From Hermodice carunculata (taxonomy: Eukaryota > Annelida > Polychaeta > Eunicida > Amphinomidae): 64,000 nucleotides of DNA. How positions within the stretch are numbered: position 1 is the first letter of the stretch; every line of letters begins with the position of its first letter. The notes under the pieces are model-generated. The model worked only from the letters and a program-made list of their open reading frames with translations. It was not told the DNA's origin and ran no database searches. Shown piece after piece: positions 49,281-64,000 of this stretch. The DNA is taken from assembly GCA_964020975.1 (NCBI GenBank), contig OZ026619.1:9872778-9936777 (forward strand). The letters run 5' to 3'. Both the position numbers and the translations under genes were made by a program.

Positions 49281-49300
49281 GTTGTTACTAACCAGTCCAT
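49268..49300 (-). promoter_or_regulatory. Upstream ORF overlapping protocadherin 2 start codon
   Basis: ATG at 49300 opens a ten-codon frame (MDWLVTTWAK) that runs across the main ATG in another frame and stops at TGA 49270..49268. If in the mRNA, it could lower or gate translation of the main frame. Confidence 0.4.
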
Positions 49301-49429
49301 GCTCCCGCTTTTCTCTCCAACGACGTATGTCAACAATTGTACCTTGTTTTTCAGTTGTGGAGATGCACTTGTTTTAAAGGAATATACACATGTATGTTAG
49401 ATTCAGGTAATGCCACTTCTGCCAAGGAA

Positions 49430-49484
49430 AACTCAAATAATCTCCATGGAGACTCTGCATTCACTTCCGTGCGGGCAATCTATT
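49430..49484 (-). promoter_or_regulatory. Conserved protocadherin upstream element, copy 2
   Basis: Gapless partner of 1386..1440 at almost the same distance from the start codon (150 against 153 bp). The core TCTCCATGGAGA (49441..49452) is a perfect 12 bp palindrome. Shared sequence also includes ACTTCCGT and GCAATC/ACAATC near the distal end. Inference: a promoter element of this protocadherin cluster. Confidence 0.6.
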
Positions 49485-51550
49485 ACTACCTTGAATGAAG
49501 ACTGGGTGCTATACTCCCGGAAAAAGATGGTAAAATATGTGCATAGGTTGTGTAGGCCTCATAGGAAATTACAAGCGTCCCCGGTGCAATAGTGGAGCAG
49601 AATAGGGCACAGCAACACACACTGGATGTGTAAGCAATAGGCGCAGCTGGCAGACTGGTAACAAGTTGTGTTGTCCCCAGGTGACGACTGCAGTCGCTGC
49701 ATGCTGTTAGAATCCAATGCGTAGTACGCGTGTACCTCTAGCCAGCGGCATCTCTACGCTTGCCGTCATCCAAGAAGCTGCTACCTTACTAAGAACTGCT
49801 GCTTGTGACGCACACCGATTCCTTCATTCACGGACCTAATAATGTGGCATGGTGGTGTGCATGATACAATATACCAGTTCTCATATTCGTGCCGCCACCA
49901 GTGCTGTGTGCTGGAGACCACGGGATGATATTGGCGAGACCCCGTGGCATGCAAACCCTCTCCCATGAATATAGCCGTTTGGCAGATCTGCCTCTCCCTG
50001 CAACAATAATGTCTGTATACGCCTCCCCTGGCAGCTCGTCCCTTGTGCAGTTCCTAATATTCCAAGTGCATCTCAAAACGCACGACGACCAATAATAATT
50101 ATCACATTTGAATGGCTTCAATCCAACCTTAGATGTATCCAGTTTTCGTAAGATCGCAATTTTATCCACCCTTTGTGTGGATTCATTTTATGATATTCCA
50201 AATACGATTGGCTTAAGGAACGTCCACTGCCCACACAAACGTGACGATTGTCAAGTATATTAATCTATGTTTCCAATAAAAAAGTGGTAATATATAACGT
50301 TTCTCTTCGCGATAACAAGGCAGCCTATGTCAAATGAAAGTACCGAATTACTTTTATCTCGCAGGACAAAACGTTCCCCTATGAGAGTTGTCAGACACGC
50401 AGGAATAATGCAACCAATTCATCTCTATGTGCTGGCAATTCTAAAACACTACCACGGTTTGCCAATATGGGTACACGTGTTCATAAATATCAATTAAGCA
50501 TAATTGTAATACGAAGTCTTGATGGAACAACAAAATCATGATATTGAGAAATTGCTGCTAATTTTGTATTAAAGCTGAACTGTTGTCCATGCATAGCGTG
50601 GTATACTTAGCGCGGCATTCGTAAAGCGACAGACCTGCTGATGTATTTTTGTCAAACCAAAATAAATGCGCTGATTCATAGTCACATCATTATTGGCAGT
50701 TCCATAATGGTAATAAGCAGCTGTCAAGCTACACATTTAGGTGAAGCATGGCTTGCCTCCTGTCTTAATCAGCGAGACCAACTTCTTCCACGCCCCACAA
50801 CCCCACCTTCTCCTTGTTTAGAGGAAAACGATATCGGCTTTTGGCAAAAGTTTCCAAAATAGCCATGGATTTCCTGACAGTAAATTGTATGTCTCAGGAG
50901 TTCTTTACCCAAAATGTAACCACCGTGTAATAATACATTGAAATTGACAAATTTAGATATAATTTAGACTATTTTTTCTTATAATCCAATTTTGCATGAA
51001 GAAGAGACGAATAATCTTAAATACCGCTTTTTTCGCACAGGTCTCGCTTTCCCCGAGGACATATGTATTAAAAAAATCTACCAAAGTTCATGGGGACACA
51101 CCTGTATTGTATAAATATATAACCCTTACATGAAACTTCGTTTAAAACAATTTCGTGCTCCAGATTATCTTGTTGGTTACTCTGGCAAAACATCATTAAA
51201 GTAGCAAACACTGAAGAAAATTGCTAAACCTCCAGTAAGATCGTGTTTCTGATCCTGTTTGATAGGCGACTGGCACCCCGTACCCATGTCATGAAGAAAT
51301 TACCCTTCCTGCTCGGCAGGGTCATCTGTGTTTGTCCGCAAAAAGCATGACTGTGAAAGGCAAAGCAAAGAATGAGTATCTGTCAAAACACACTTTATAC
51401 CTACTGGTGGGCTGATCTTTAATTTGACTTTAACGTCTAACTTGACTTTATTGAAATATAGAGCAAAAATAAACTTTACATCTGTGGCAATTTTCATTTA
51501 GATCTGACCGAGTTATTTTATTTTGTAGTTTTATTTGTTTACATTCGCAT
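49485..51550. other. Intergenic upstream of protocadherin 2
   Basis: Weak similarity to the region upstream of protocadherin 1 may continue (AGCCAGCGGCATCTC near 49740 against AGCCTGCGGCTACC near 1670). Otherwise nothing recognised. Confidence 0.4.
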
Positions 51551-51690
51551 GTTTCTTTTTTGTTTGTTTGTTTTTTTTTTTTTTTTTTTTTGTTTTTTTT
51601 TTTTGTTTTTTTTTTTTTATTGGTTTGTTTGTTCGTTTTTTGTTTCTGTTGGTTTTCTTCGTTTTTTCATCATTTCTTTCTGTATTATTT
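51551..51690. repeat. T-rich low-complexity tract
   Basis: Long T runs broken by single G (TTTG units). Read on minus it could be an A-rich retroelement tail. Phe-rich frames are artefacts. Confidence 0.9.
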
Positions 51691-53245
51691 GTTGTCCACG
51701 TAAACTTATATATAGCACCTTACACCTGTACGAAATGTGGATAAGTTGCCATCTCAAATAAACATAATTTTTCTGACCCGGCACAAACAATCTGTCTTTC
51801 CAATTTTGCCGTCAATCAATCATAAGTAATGGAATGACGTCACAGCTAAGGGTCAAGTATCTGGCGAGCGGCACACAGGATGCATGTAATTCATGCCACG
51901 CTCCTCCATACGGCTGCGACGGTGGTCCACATTCTTGTGTTTTCCTTCTACTTGTTTCAATCTGTTCAGTCAATAAATACTATTTGTGCTGCAAACGCAC
52001 ATGTTTATGTATTTCCATGCTTTCAAGAAAATGCACCCGCGCCTACGTTTACCCAAGAGGCTTTAGAATATGTAACACATTTGCAGGATAAATCGAACTT
52101 CAACAACCTCTTAAATGGCTTCGCTGTGTACATTTGTACAGAAGAGACCTGCTGTTGAAAAACTGTGACAGTTACGCTTTCATATTAAGATGTATGAAAC
52201 GCAAGAAAAAACTCCCGAGCTACGAACTACTACACAGATGGCAAAGTATGCATGCACGCTGGCATGGAAATCGTGCTTAAAATGAAACTGAGTGTGTACG
52301 GGGATGTCGTAAACACAACACCAGTTTCGTTTGGCAAATAAAGCAAAAGCAATAGAACACGTCCTTCATTTGGCCGTGCGTGTTTTCAGGATCCCTTCAC
52401 ATAATGTCTCATTCAACTATAGAATATTTGAACAAAACCAGGTAAAAAGTATGAGACCCCTGGAGCTGCAAAAAGTATACTTGTTACATCTAAAGGTCTA
52501 AAGTTGTGGTCGTGACAATCCGGCACGCTATAAACGAAATGTGGCCGACCAAGCGTACTCAGATTGCGACCAGCTTCATCCTGAGTACTATGGCCTCCTA
52601 TCTTTTGCATTATTAGCAATGGGTGTGGTGTAAGCTCCATTATGATATGAATGTGTCCACCCCTGTCCTGCATAAAATGTGTCAAAGGCCAGTTCCTGGA
52701 TATTTTGGAATTTAAGTACAACTTCATGTTGCAATGAAACACGGAGTCGCCAGCCTGCTCGTGCACGCTTGCCATCCGATATATGACAATATTACTGAAA
52801 GTATATAGCATTTCCGTGCCTGACACCGTAAAACAGGCTAGGTGTACCACCAGAGACGAGAGTAAACAGCAGCTGATGTTACGCTCGTGCCGGTTAAGAC
52901 AATCACGTTTGATGCGATTCTTACTACACCTAACTACAATAAGTTCTGTTTGTAAGACCCTTGAACCATTACGAGCCATATCAGTTTATAATCGTGTATG
53001 AAGAAGTGTGTCAAGAATTCGCGCACTGTCATATTAACTTGATGCTCGCATGCTAATGTTTAAGCAAGAACACACCTTTGCTGTTCTTTCATTTTACAAC
53101 TGACAAAGTACGGCCCAAAACACGACCTATCTCTCTTATTCAATATATTAGCCTCCTCTTCTTGCATCGGATGGTAATATTTACCGATATTTCTACAAAA
53201 CCGCATGTCCGATACACTGCTTGTTTAAATAGCATCTTGCTTCTT
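51691..53245. other. Intergenic with one unexplained long frame (52413..52979, minus)
   Basis: A 188-residue minus-strand frame from MARNGSRV to stop has no low-complexity sequence, but I recognise no domain, signal peptide or family. It is the longest non-repeat frame after the protocadherins. It may be chance; I do not call it a gene. Confidence 0.3.
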
Positions 53246-53315
53246 GCAACAACAACAACAATAACCACCACTACCACCACCACCACTATAACAACAACAA
53301 CAGCAACAACAACAA
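53246..53315. repeat. (ACA)n/(ACC)n trinucleotide array
   Basis: CAA, CCA and ACA units with scattered changes. Poly-Thr frames across it are artefacts. Confidence 0.9.
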
Positions 53316-53777
53316 AAACATTGTCGACCTATGAATGAAGCAGGTTTTGTTTATCTCCCAGATATCCCCAACTGCAGCAGGTGCATACCAGGGTGACGTT
53401 TACTGTGGTGCCACCTGCAGACCAAATGTTCTACTTGCTGTCCAAACCTCTCATATTTTGTGTCGAATTTGTCAGAATTCATCGCCTACAAATCTTTCTG
53501 CAGCAATTGTTTCTTCCATGTTTTTAACTTCTATTTTTGTCCACTGTTCACACTCCGGACTGTCCAGTCTCGGCTTCCAGACTGAAATTTTGATCACGAG
53601 AAGGCAGAACAAGCCCCACTTTCTGACTTATATGTTCGATGGCCTTCAACTACTTGTCACAATATGACTCCTTTAGAAGTATTCTGTTCCTGTTCACCTT
53701 ACTTAAAAACTTAAAATACGAACAGAACTTAAGCACCTTCTATGAAGAAAAAGAACAAGAAGAAGACTAGAAAATAA

Positions 53778-54642
53778 GATTTGCTTCACAGCAAATCTCT
53801 CTCTGTGCCTTCAAAATTTTTAAATATAAAATTCTACAGCCTTTGTCCTTTGGTACTTCACATTTCTTTCGACTTATGGCTGGAGGAAAATTTCAAAGTC
53901 CAAATGACCTTGACCGTTGACATTTACAGGTCACATGTAAATTGCAAAAATGTATAGTGTTACAATACCCATAATTGAAGTCCAACATAATTAGAATTGG
54001 ATGGAGATTGGCCGAGTTATGGCTGGGTAAAACTTTCAAAGGTCCAAATGACGTTGACCTTTGACCTTTAGGGGTCACATGTAAGTTTCAAAATGGGCAG
54101 TGTTACAATAACTACAATTTGAGCCCAACATGATCAAAATTGGATACAATTGACCAAGTCATGGCTAGAAGAAAGTCACCATCGAAAGTGGCCTTTGACC
54201 TTGAAATGACCTTTGACCTTGAGATGACCTCTTACTGAAGTGGACCTGGACCTTTAAAATGACATTTTTTGACCTGAAATTGGCCTTTGACCTTGACATG
54301 ACCTTTGACCTTGTAATGACCTTGATATTTAAGATGACCTTTGCCTTGGTATGATCGAACTCCTATACACTCAGAACCACATCTACTATAGTATATAAGA
54401 TATTGAAGATATAAGACTTTAATTAGCCCTCATTTGCATAATTTTAAAAAGCATGACCTGTCATTATAAATAGGCGAGACTTCATTTACAGAATAATTGT
54501 GCCAAGTTTGCAGTTTCTACGTATAATACTTTTCAAACAAAATGTCGGACAAATTTGCCTGTAAAGAAAAAAGGAGGAAAGAAAGAAAGAAAGAAAGAAT
54601 TCCTAGAAAAGCAATATGTCTGTGTTGGCACACAGACATAAA
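53778..54642 (+). mobile_element. Family A element, copy A4, complete ends with a different core
   Basis: The 5' hairpin GATTTGC (53778..53784) and GCAAATC (53791..53797) is followed by the family start. The 3' end has GTCGGACAAATTTG, a GAAA tract (about 54571..54597) and a perfect 11-pair terminal hairpin: arms TATGTCTGTGT (54615..54625) and ACACAGACATA (54630..54640), loop TGGC. Between them the usual modules are largely replaced by ~130 bp units rich in GACCTT (53880..54360). Both ends present with a swapped core argues for a non-autonomous element defined by its ends. Confidence 0.8.
54055..54311 (-). promoter_or_regulatory. Array of DR1-type nuclear receptor motifs inside A4
   Basis: TGACCTTTGACCT occurs exactly at 54055..54067, 54207..54219 and 54299..54311. 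Its complement AGGTCAAAGGTCA is the DR1 consensus of RXR/HNF4-type receptors. Many single TGACCT half-sites lie between. Binding is inference from motif only. Confidence 0.5.
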
Positions 54643-54656
54643 GAAGACGAGGAGAA

Positions 54657-54781
<125 letters not shown>

Positions 54782-55623
54782 GTGATGATAATTTACTGCT
54801 TCAGCTTTAACTTAGCATATAGCTTATCGGTCATCATATTGTTGTGCATGAAAGGTGCATTGGCACATGTGTTGCCTTCAGCTGCAGTTGTGAAGGTGGT
54901 TTCTACATGGAACTTTATTGGAAGCGCGGAGGGCGATTTGTATAAGTGATCGCTTGCAAATTTGATAACATCCAGTACACACAGCCACGCTTTGTTGGTT
55001 TTTATATCTGGTTTTCAGATGGCGTAAACCCAAGCTGACTAATTACGCAATGTAGTATTTCAACATGGATGTAGCTTGCACGGAGTGCACACAGGCAGCG
55101 TTAGTCCCACAACACTGGCTATACGTACACTGTTCTCCAGCAACGCCAACTGTGGCACTTTGCGGCTCTGCTCCGTTGCCAGTCATATCCTGCATTCTGG
55201 TTTTCTACGCACAAATGGCTATAAGATAAATGTACGTGATTCTGTCTGGTTCGAAACACACACTGTACAGGTATGCTTCATCCAGTTTCCATAAACGTCA
55301 ATTATAAATATACACCGTTAACTTTCTTTCTTTCTTTCTGCCTGCCTTTGGTACCTTCCTCAGTGCTCTGTGTCTAATTACCATATTTCAGCGGTTTTTT
55401 TCGGATTCTCATGTGCAGATGGTAAGAGCTACTGCTTTAATTTCCCCGTTTGATCGATTCTTTTCAAATGTAACTCCGATCTATCGACTACAACTTCGTT
55501 TTGAATTCTCCTATACTTTGGAATTTCTCATATTTTGCTCTTCTGCTTTCAACAAAACGAAATAAATCTGACCAGCCTCTCCTGCTCCTTGGCTATTCTG
55601 TCGTCCCCGAAGGTCATACTCAT
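54782..55623. other. Intergenic, nothing recognised
   Basis: A short CTTT tract at about 55323..55340; otherwise no gene or repeat identified. Confidence 0.5.
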
Positions 55624-55883
55624 TAAGGATGGTTCAACATCATCATCATTTTTGAATTGGTACTTAATTTCGTGACCTCCCTATCTCCCCGAACTTAATA
55701 ATTTAAAAATGATGATCTTCCAAGAAATAATGCAAAAATACCATAAATCTGGGTTGTAAATGACCACCATTTTCTATTATCTAAAGAAGTGTACAGGTCC
55801 ATTTACCCCCCCCCCCCACTCCAATCCGCTTGCGTACTGAAAGTACCAATTCAAAAATGATTAAAATGTTGAACCATTCCTTA
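55624..55883. mobile_element. MITE with ~45 bp terminal inverted repeats
   Basis: The left end TAAGGATGGTTCAACAT and the complement of the right end, TAAGGAATGGTTCAACAT, match with one indel. The arms continue through ATCATTTTTGAATTGGTACTT. TA at both ends fits a Tc1/mariner-type target. The ~160 bp centre includes a C run and no coding sequence. Confidence 0.8.
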
Positions 55884-55994
55884 GGAAGTACCCTCTCCCA
55901 CAATCTCAAATGGAATGGCCGTATTGTTAGAATCATCAACAAAGCTGGAAAACGAGCTGACTTTGCTCTTTAGACTCACATTAACGTTATCCCG

Positions 55995-56390
<396 letters not shown>

Positions 56391-56400
56391 TTATTTATTT

Positions 56401-56712
56401 AAAAACTGTAAAACACTAACGAGATTGTATAAGGCTATGGTACGTCGGATTCAAGAATATGGATACGTTATCGCTGATAAGTGCACATTGCATCTTACAA
56501 ATTTGCTTGATGAGTTAGTTCAATGTGAATCTGCCTGCGTGCGCTAAGATATAACCCATGACACCTACTACTTAACGCATTAGGCTGGCCAACTTTGTGA
56601 AAAAGCCGGCAACAACACTTCAAACTCACATTGCAAAATACTCAACAGGCTCACTCCGTCATGGTCGTCACCGCCGCAATTTTGAGACAAATGAAATGTC
56701 CTTTCTATTCTA
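56401..56712 (+). pseudogene. LINE remnant, reverse transcriptase C-terminal part
   Basis: In frame 56401..56547 the residues LYKAMVRRIQEYGYVI, then LTNLLDELVQ and a late Arg, follow the pattern LYKxxVRPxLEYGxxVW ... LExVQRRAxR near the end of Jockey/CR1-type LINE polymerases. After a stop, another frame (about 56592..56712) gives SLRHGRHRRNFET, which resembles the following RGHxxRF block. It is decayed by stops and a frame change, with no RT core or 3' tail visible. The assignment rests on remembered family patterns. Confidence 0.5.
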
Positions 56713-56744
56713 GCCAGAGAAACTGTTGCGAGGGATAACCCGGC

Positions 56745-57249
56745 CCAGGCTCAGCTAACCAAGACCTTCGTCACACTTGTGGCTCTGTGAACTTGGGGTA
56801 GGATCAAGGTCGTGTACCCATGTACTGAGTAAGTCTGACCTTTATAGAACACTAACATGTGCGACATCAAGGTCCCAGTTCAAGTAGTTCTCAATTTATA
56901 GTGAAGAGTTAAATTCATGCATGTTGCACTGTGACCACATAAACGAGGTCAAGGTCACTCATGTACTGTCTTAGCATAACCTTCATAGTGAAACATTAAC
57001 GTGTGAAATATCAAGGCCCTAACTCAAAACAGATCTCAAGTTATCAAGTGAACAGTAAATTTCGTGTCAGTTGTCCTGTGATCTTAGGAATGAGGTCAAG
57101 GTTCAAACATCACTGGAGCATGACCATTTGCACAAAATACGTAGACACTTATAAAAGGTACATCACGACCAAGTATGGCATTAATCTGGTCAAAATTATT
57201 TAAGTTATAACCATAACAAGAAATTCCCATGTTAAACTTTTCTATTAAA

Positions 57250-57315
<66 letters not shown>

Positions 57316-58590
57316 CATACATACATATACATATATAAAATCCAAAAATTACTGGATTGTGACCATTTGAACATACTTGGTAGGGACCCACCCAAGGTAC
57401 ATTGCCACCAAATTTGAAGTGAATCTGACAGACGGTTTTTTTCAGAGAAGTCCAAAATATTAATTACCATTAGAATGCATTAGAATGCCCATTGACTTGC
57501 ATACTAAGCAATAGAAAAGGTGCATTTACCAATAAACACCCGAATTGAAAAAAAAATCGTTAAAAATCAGTAATACATAGCAGTGGTACCGAGTGAACAT
57601 CTTTGCTTGAACCGTTCACAAGGAACTTATCCACAAAGTTGTAACTTAATCTGAGTAACGAATCTGGAGAAGAAGTTACAAATATCAGCACACACAAATT
57701 CACACCCACACACACAAAAAAAAAAAATTCCAGCACCACCTGGTGAGCAAATTAAGAACTAGGAATCCCCAGGAGTGTTCTTGTGTAATATTAAAGCAAT
57801 TGGATGAGCGGTTGTGGAGAAGATTTTTTTTTTAAGATTTGCACAAAAATAAAAATCTATAAAAAATCCAAAAATCACTGGAGAAGAAGTCGAAAATGTG
57901 AATTAGCATTAGAATGCTCTTTGACTTGCAAAGCAATCAATAGGAAAGCTGCATTGACCGATGAATACCCGAATTGAAAAAATCATTAAAAATCATGAAT
58001 CAACAGCAGTGCCACATAGTGAATAACTTTGTTTGACTCTTCAACAAGGAATTTATCCACCAAGTTTCAGCTTAATCTGAGTGACGCTTCTGGTGGAAGT
58101 CAAAAATAGCAAAAACACACAAAAAATCATTAAAAAAATTGGCATAAAATTGGAGCACCACCTGGTGAACAAAATCAGAAACAGGAGTCCCCGGAAGTGT
58201 CCCTGTGCGATATCAAAGCAGTTGGGTGTCGGAATAGATATTTTTTAAGTTTTGCCCCAAAAAGAACAAAAAAAAACAAAAAAACAAAAACAAAAACAAA
58301 AAAAAAAACAAAAAAAAAAAAACAAAAAAAAAAAAAACAAAAAAAAAAACAAAAAAAAAAAAACAAAAAAAAAAACAAAACAAAATCCAAAATCAATGGA
58401 GCGTTCCCATTTGAACAAACTTGGTAGAGACAAACCCAAGGCACATCCCCACCAAGTTTGAAGTGTATCTGGCTGACGGTATTGGAAAAGAAGTCGAAAA
58501 TGTGAATTGTGGACGAGACGGACGGACGTACGGCGGACGACAGACCGTTCACAAAAGCTCAGCTGACTGACAATTCTGCTGAGCTAAAAA
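56745..58590 (+). mobile_element. Family B element, copy B2
   Basis: Follows B1 almost throughout (GAACTTGGGGTAGGATCAAGG, then ACTAACATGTGCGACATCAA, then the GACCATTTG units). It has its own expansions: a (TA)n array at 57253..57310 and a C/A-only tract at 58258..58386. It ends GACGGACGG, then the stem AGCTCAGC (58556..58563) with GCTGAGCT (58578..58585) and an A run. Part of one internal ~520 bp unit is deleted near 57868. Confidence 0.75.
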
Positions 58591-58817
58591 AGCACATCAG
58601 TGCAACAAAATCCAATGAGGGCATCACTGATAAAATGTACAAATGCCTGAATGTCAGGGGGTTAGTGCTACAATATGATAAACAGAGAGCAACTGCAGGG
58701 GGCCTTAAAATTAGATTCAGTGCTCATATTGGCTTGGTAGATTTTTGTAAGTAAGAGGCAGGTTAGCTTGCCCAATGGAGTTTTTTTTAGCATATATTAC
58801 CATATGAACTGGAATTG

Positions 58818-58885
<68 letters not shown>
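58818..58885. repeat. (TA)n microsatellite
   Basis: About 33 TA units; a CAAAAA array follows at about 58914..58950. Confidence 0.97.
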
Positions 58886-58888
<3 letters not shown>

Positions 58889-58950
58889 CTATTTACATAG
58901 TGCTTGTAATTACACAAAAACAAAAACAAAAACAAAAACAAAACCAAAAA

Positions 58951-63008
<4,058 letters not shown>

Positions 63009-63139
63009 GTGCTCAACATTGGAGGGTCTGTTTACAACAAGAGAGACCTGCGACCAACCCATGCTCAGCTGATGTTTTCTTACCAAAAGTAAGTCCTGGG
63101 TGGGTTAAGTAGTGCTAAGCTTAAATTGTAACCGTTGGT

Positions 63140-64000
63140 TTATAAGAACAAAAATGCAACTTAGCATCAGAATGCCGATTGACTTATCTAGTAATGGGAA
63201 GGAATATAGGCACAGAATTCACTTATAAGAAAACAGAATGCCATAAATGGTTATATATCAGGAGTGCACAGCAAAAACAGCTCGCGATCAACTTGCGTGG
63301 CTCCCTGACTGGGAACACATCTACCACGTTTGAACTCAACCACAGCAACGGTTTTGCAGAAATCAAAATAAAAAGTGCTTTGTGACCTTCCGGGGCAGTT
63401 AAAGGTCGTCAATCTTGAACGCATTTTATACCGATCCACCCGCGCAATTTTCCAGTTGGCAGCTTTTTACTACAAGATGGAAATGCTGGGTTTTTTTTAC
63501 AATCATTTTCCTCAATGGGATCTTCCAAGGTCACTCATGGTTAAAATTACAACCCCAGAAGAAGCTCCATGGGTATGTCCCTATACACGTTCACCAGCAA
63601 CGATGCACATAGGAATATTTTTCAAGATCCTTTAGGGTCAAAACAGGGGGATTTTCCTATTAATGTTTAAAAACCATGAGCATATACACCACTATAAATG
63701 TATGAGCCAATACGTGAAATTTGCTGAGTCTGCAGAAAAATGAAAAGAATTTTAATTCAAAATTCAATAAAAATTCAAAAATCACCAGAGCGTGACCATT
63801 TGAATATTTTTGGCACAGACACGCCGAGGATAAATCCGAGTGAATCTGGTCAGTGGTTTCGGAGAAGATGTAGAAAATGTAAATTACCATATAACAATTT
63901 TAATATACTTACACAGTAATCAAAAGGAATATATGCATTTACCGATAAGTACCAAAATTGAAACACAAAAAAAAAACCCAAAACGAAACAAAGCAAAAAA
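63140..64000 (+). mobile_element. Family B element, copy B3 (runs off right edge)
   Basis: Contains the B phrases ATGCCGATTGACTTA, TTTGAACTCAACCACAGCAA, GAGCGTGACCATTTGAAT and GGTTTCGGAGAAGATG, more diverged than B1 and B2. The end with GGAC tract and hairpin is not within the window. Confidence 0.65.

Overview
This is a eukaryotic, intron- and repeat-rich, AT-leaning genomic window from an invertebrate animal. The only confident genes are two minus-strand protocadherins of the large-exon type: a partial one cut by the left edge (1..1233) and a nearly complete one (46866..49280). Their sequence style (CX5C loop in EC1, six cadherin repeats, whole ectodomain plus transmembrane segment in one exon) and the many GGAC-rich and GACCTT-rich dispersed repeats recall marine invertebrates, most probably a lophotrochozoan such as a mollusc or brachiopod. 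I cannot exclude a hemichordate, echinoderm or amphioxus. The species is not identifiable from the sequence alone.

Layout. 1..1233 is the N-terminal half of protocadherin 1, and 1386..1440 is an upstream element shared with protocadherin 2. 1441..46865 is a 45 kb gene-poor interval. It is filled with (i) a dispersed family 'A' that starts with a GATTTGC/GCAAATC hairpin and ends with a (GAAA)n tract plus a terminal hairpin; (ii) a family 'B' made of ~520 bp internal repeats, ending in a GGAC-rich stretch and an AGCTCAGC hairpin; (iii) a related family 'C'; (iv) an inverted pair 'D'; (v) foldback elements; (vi) tRNA-like SINE remnants; and (vii) very many long microsatellites. 46866..49280 is protocadherin 2, with its own copy of the upstream element at 49430..49484. 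49485..64000 is again gene-poor, with another family A copy carrying a block of nuclear-receptor-like repeats (53778..54642), a MITE-like element (55624..55883), a ~400 bp (ATTT)n array, a LINE reverse-transcriptase remnant and two more family B copies. The last of these runs off the right edge.

How the parts relate. The two protocadherins are same-strand paralogues (roughly 55-60% identical over the shared ~410 residues, by eye), as expected of a tandem protocadherin cluster. Each has a 55 bp upstream block, alignable without gaps (41 of 55 identical), at almost the same distance from its start codon. The block is centred on a CCATGG palindrome. The second gene's open frame ends in a sequence that is also a good splice donor (CAG|GTGATT), so the large exon may be spliced to downstream cytoplasmic exons that I could not find here. 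Nearly everything else in the window is repeat-derived. No rRNA, CRISPR or confident functional tRNA was seen.
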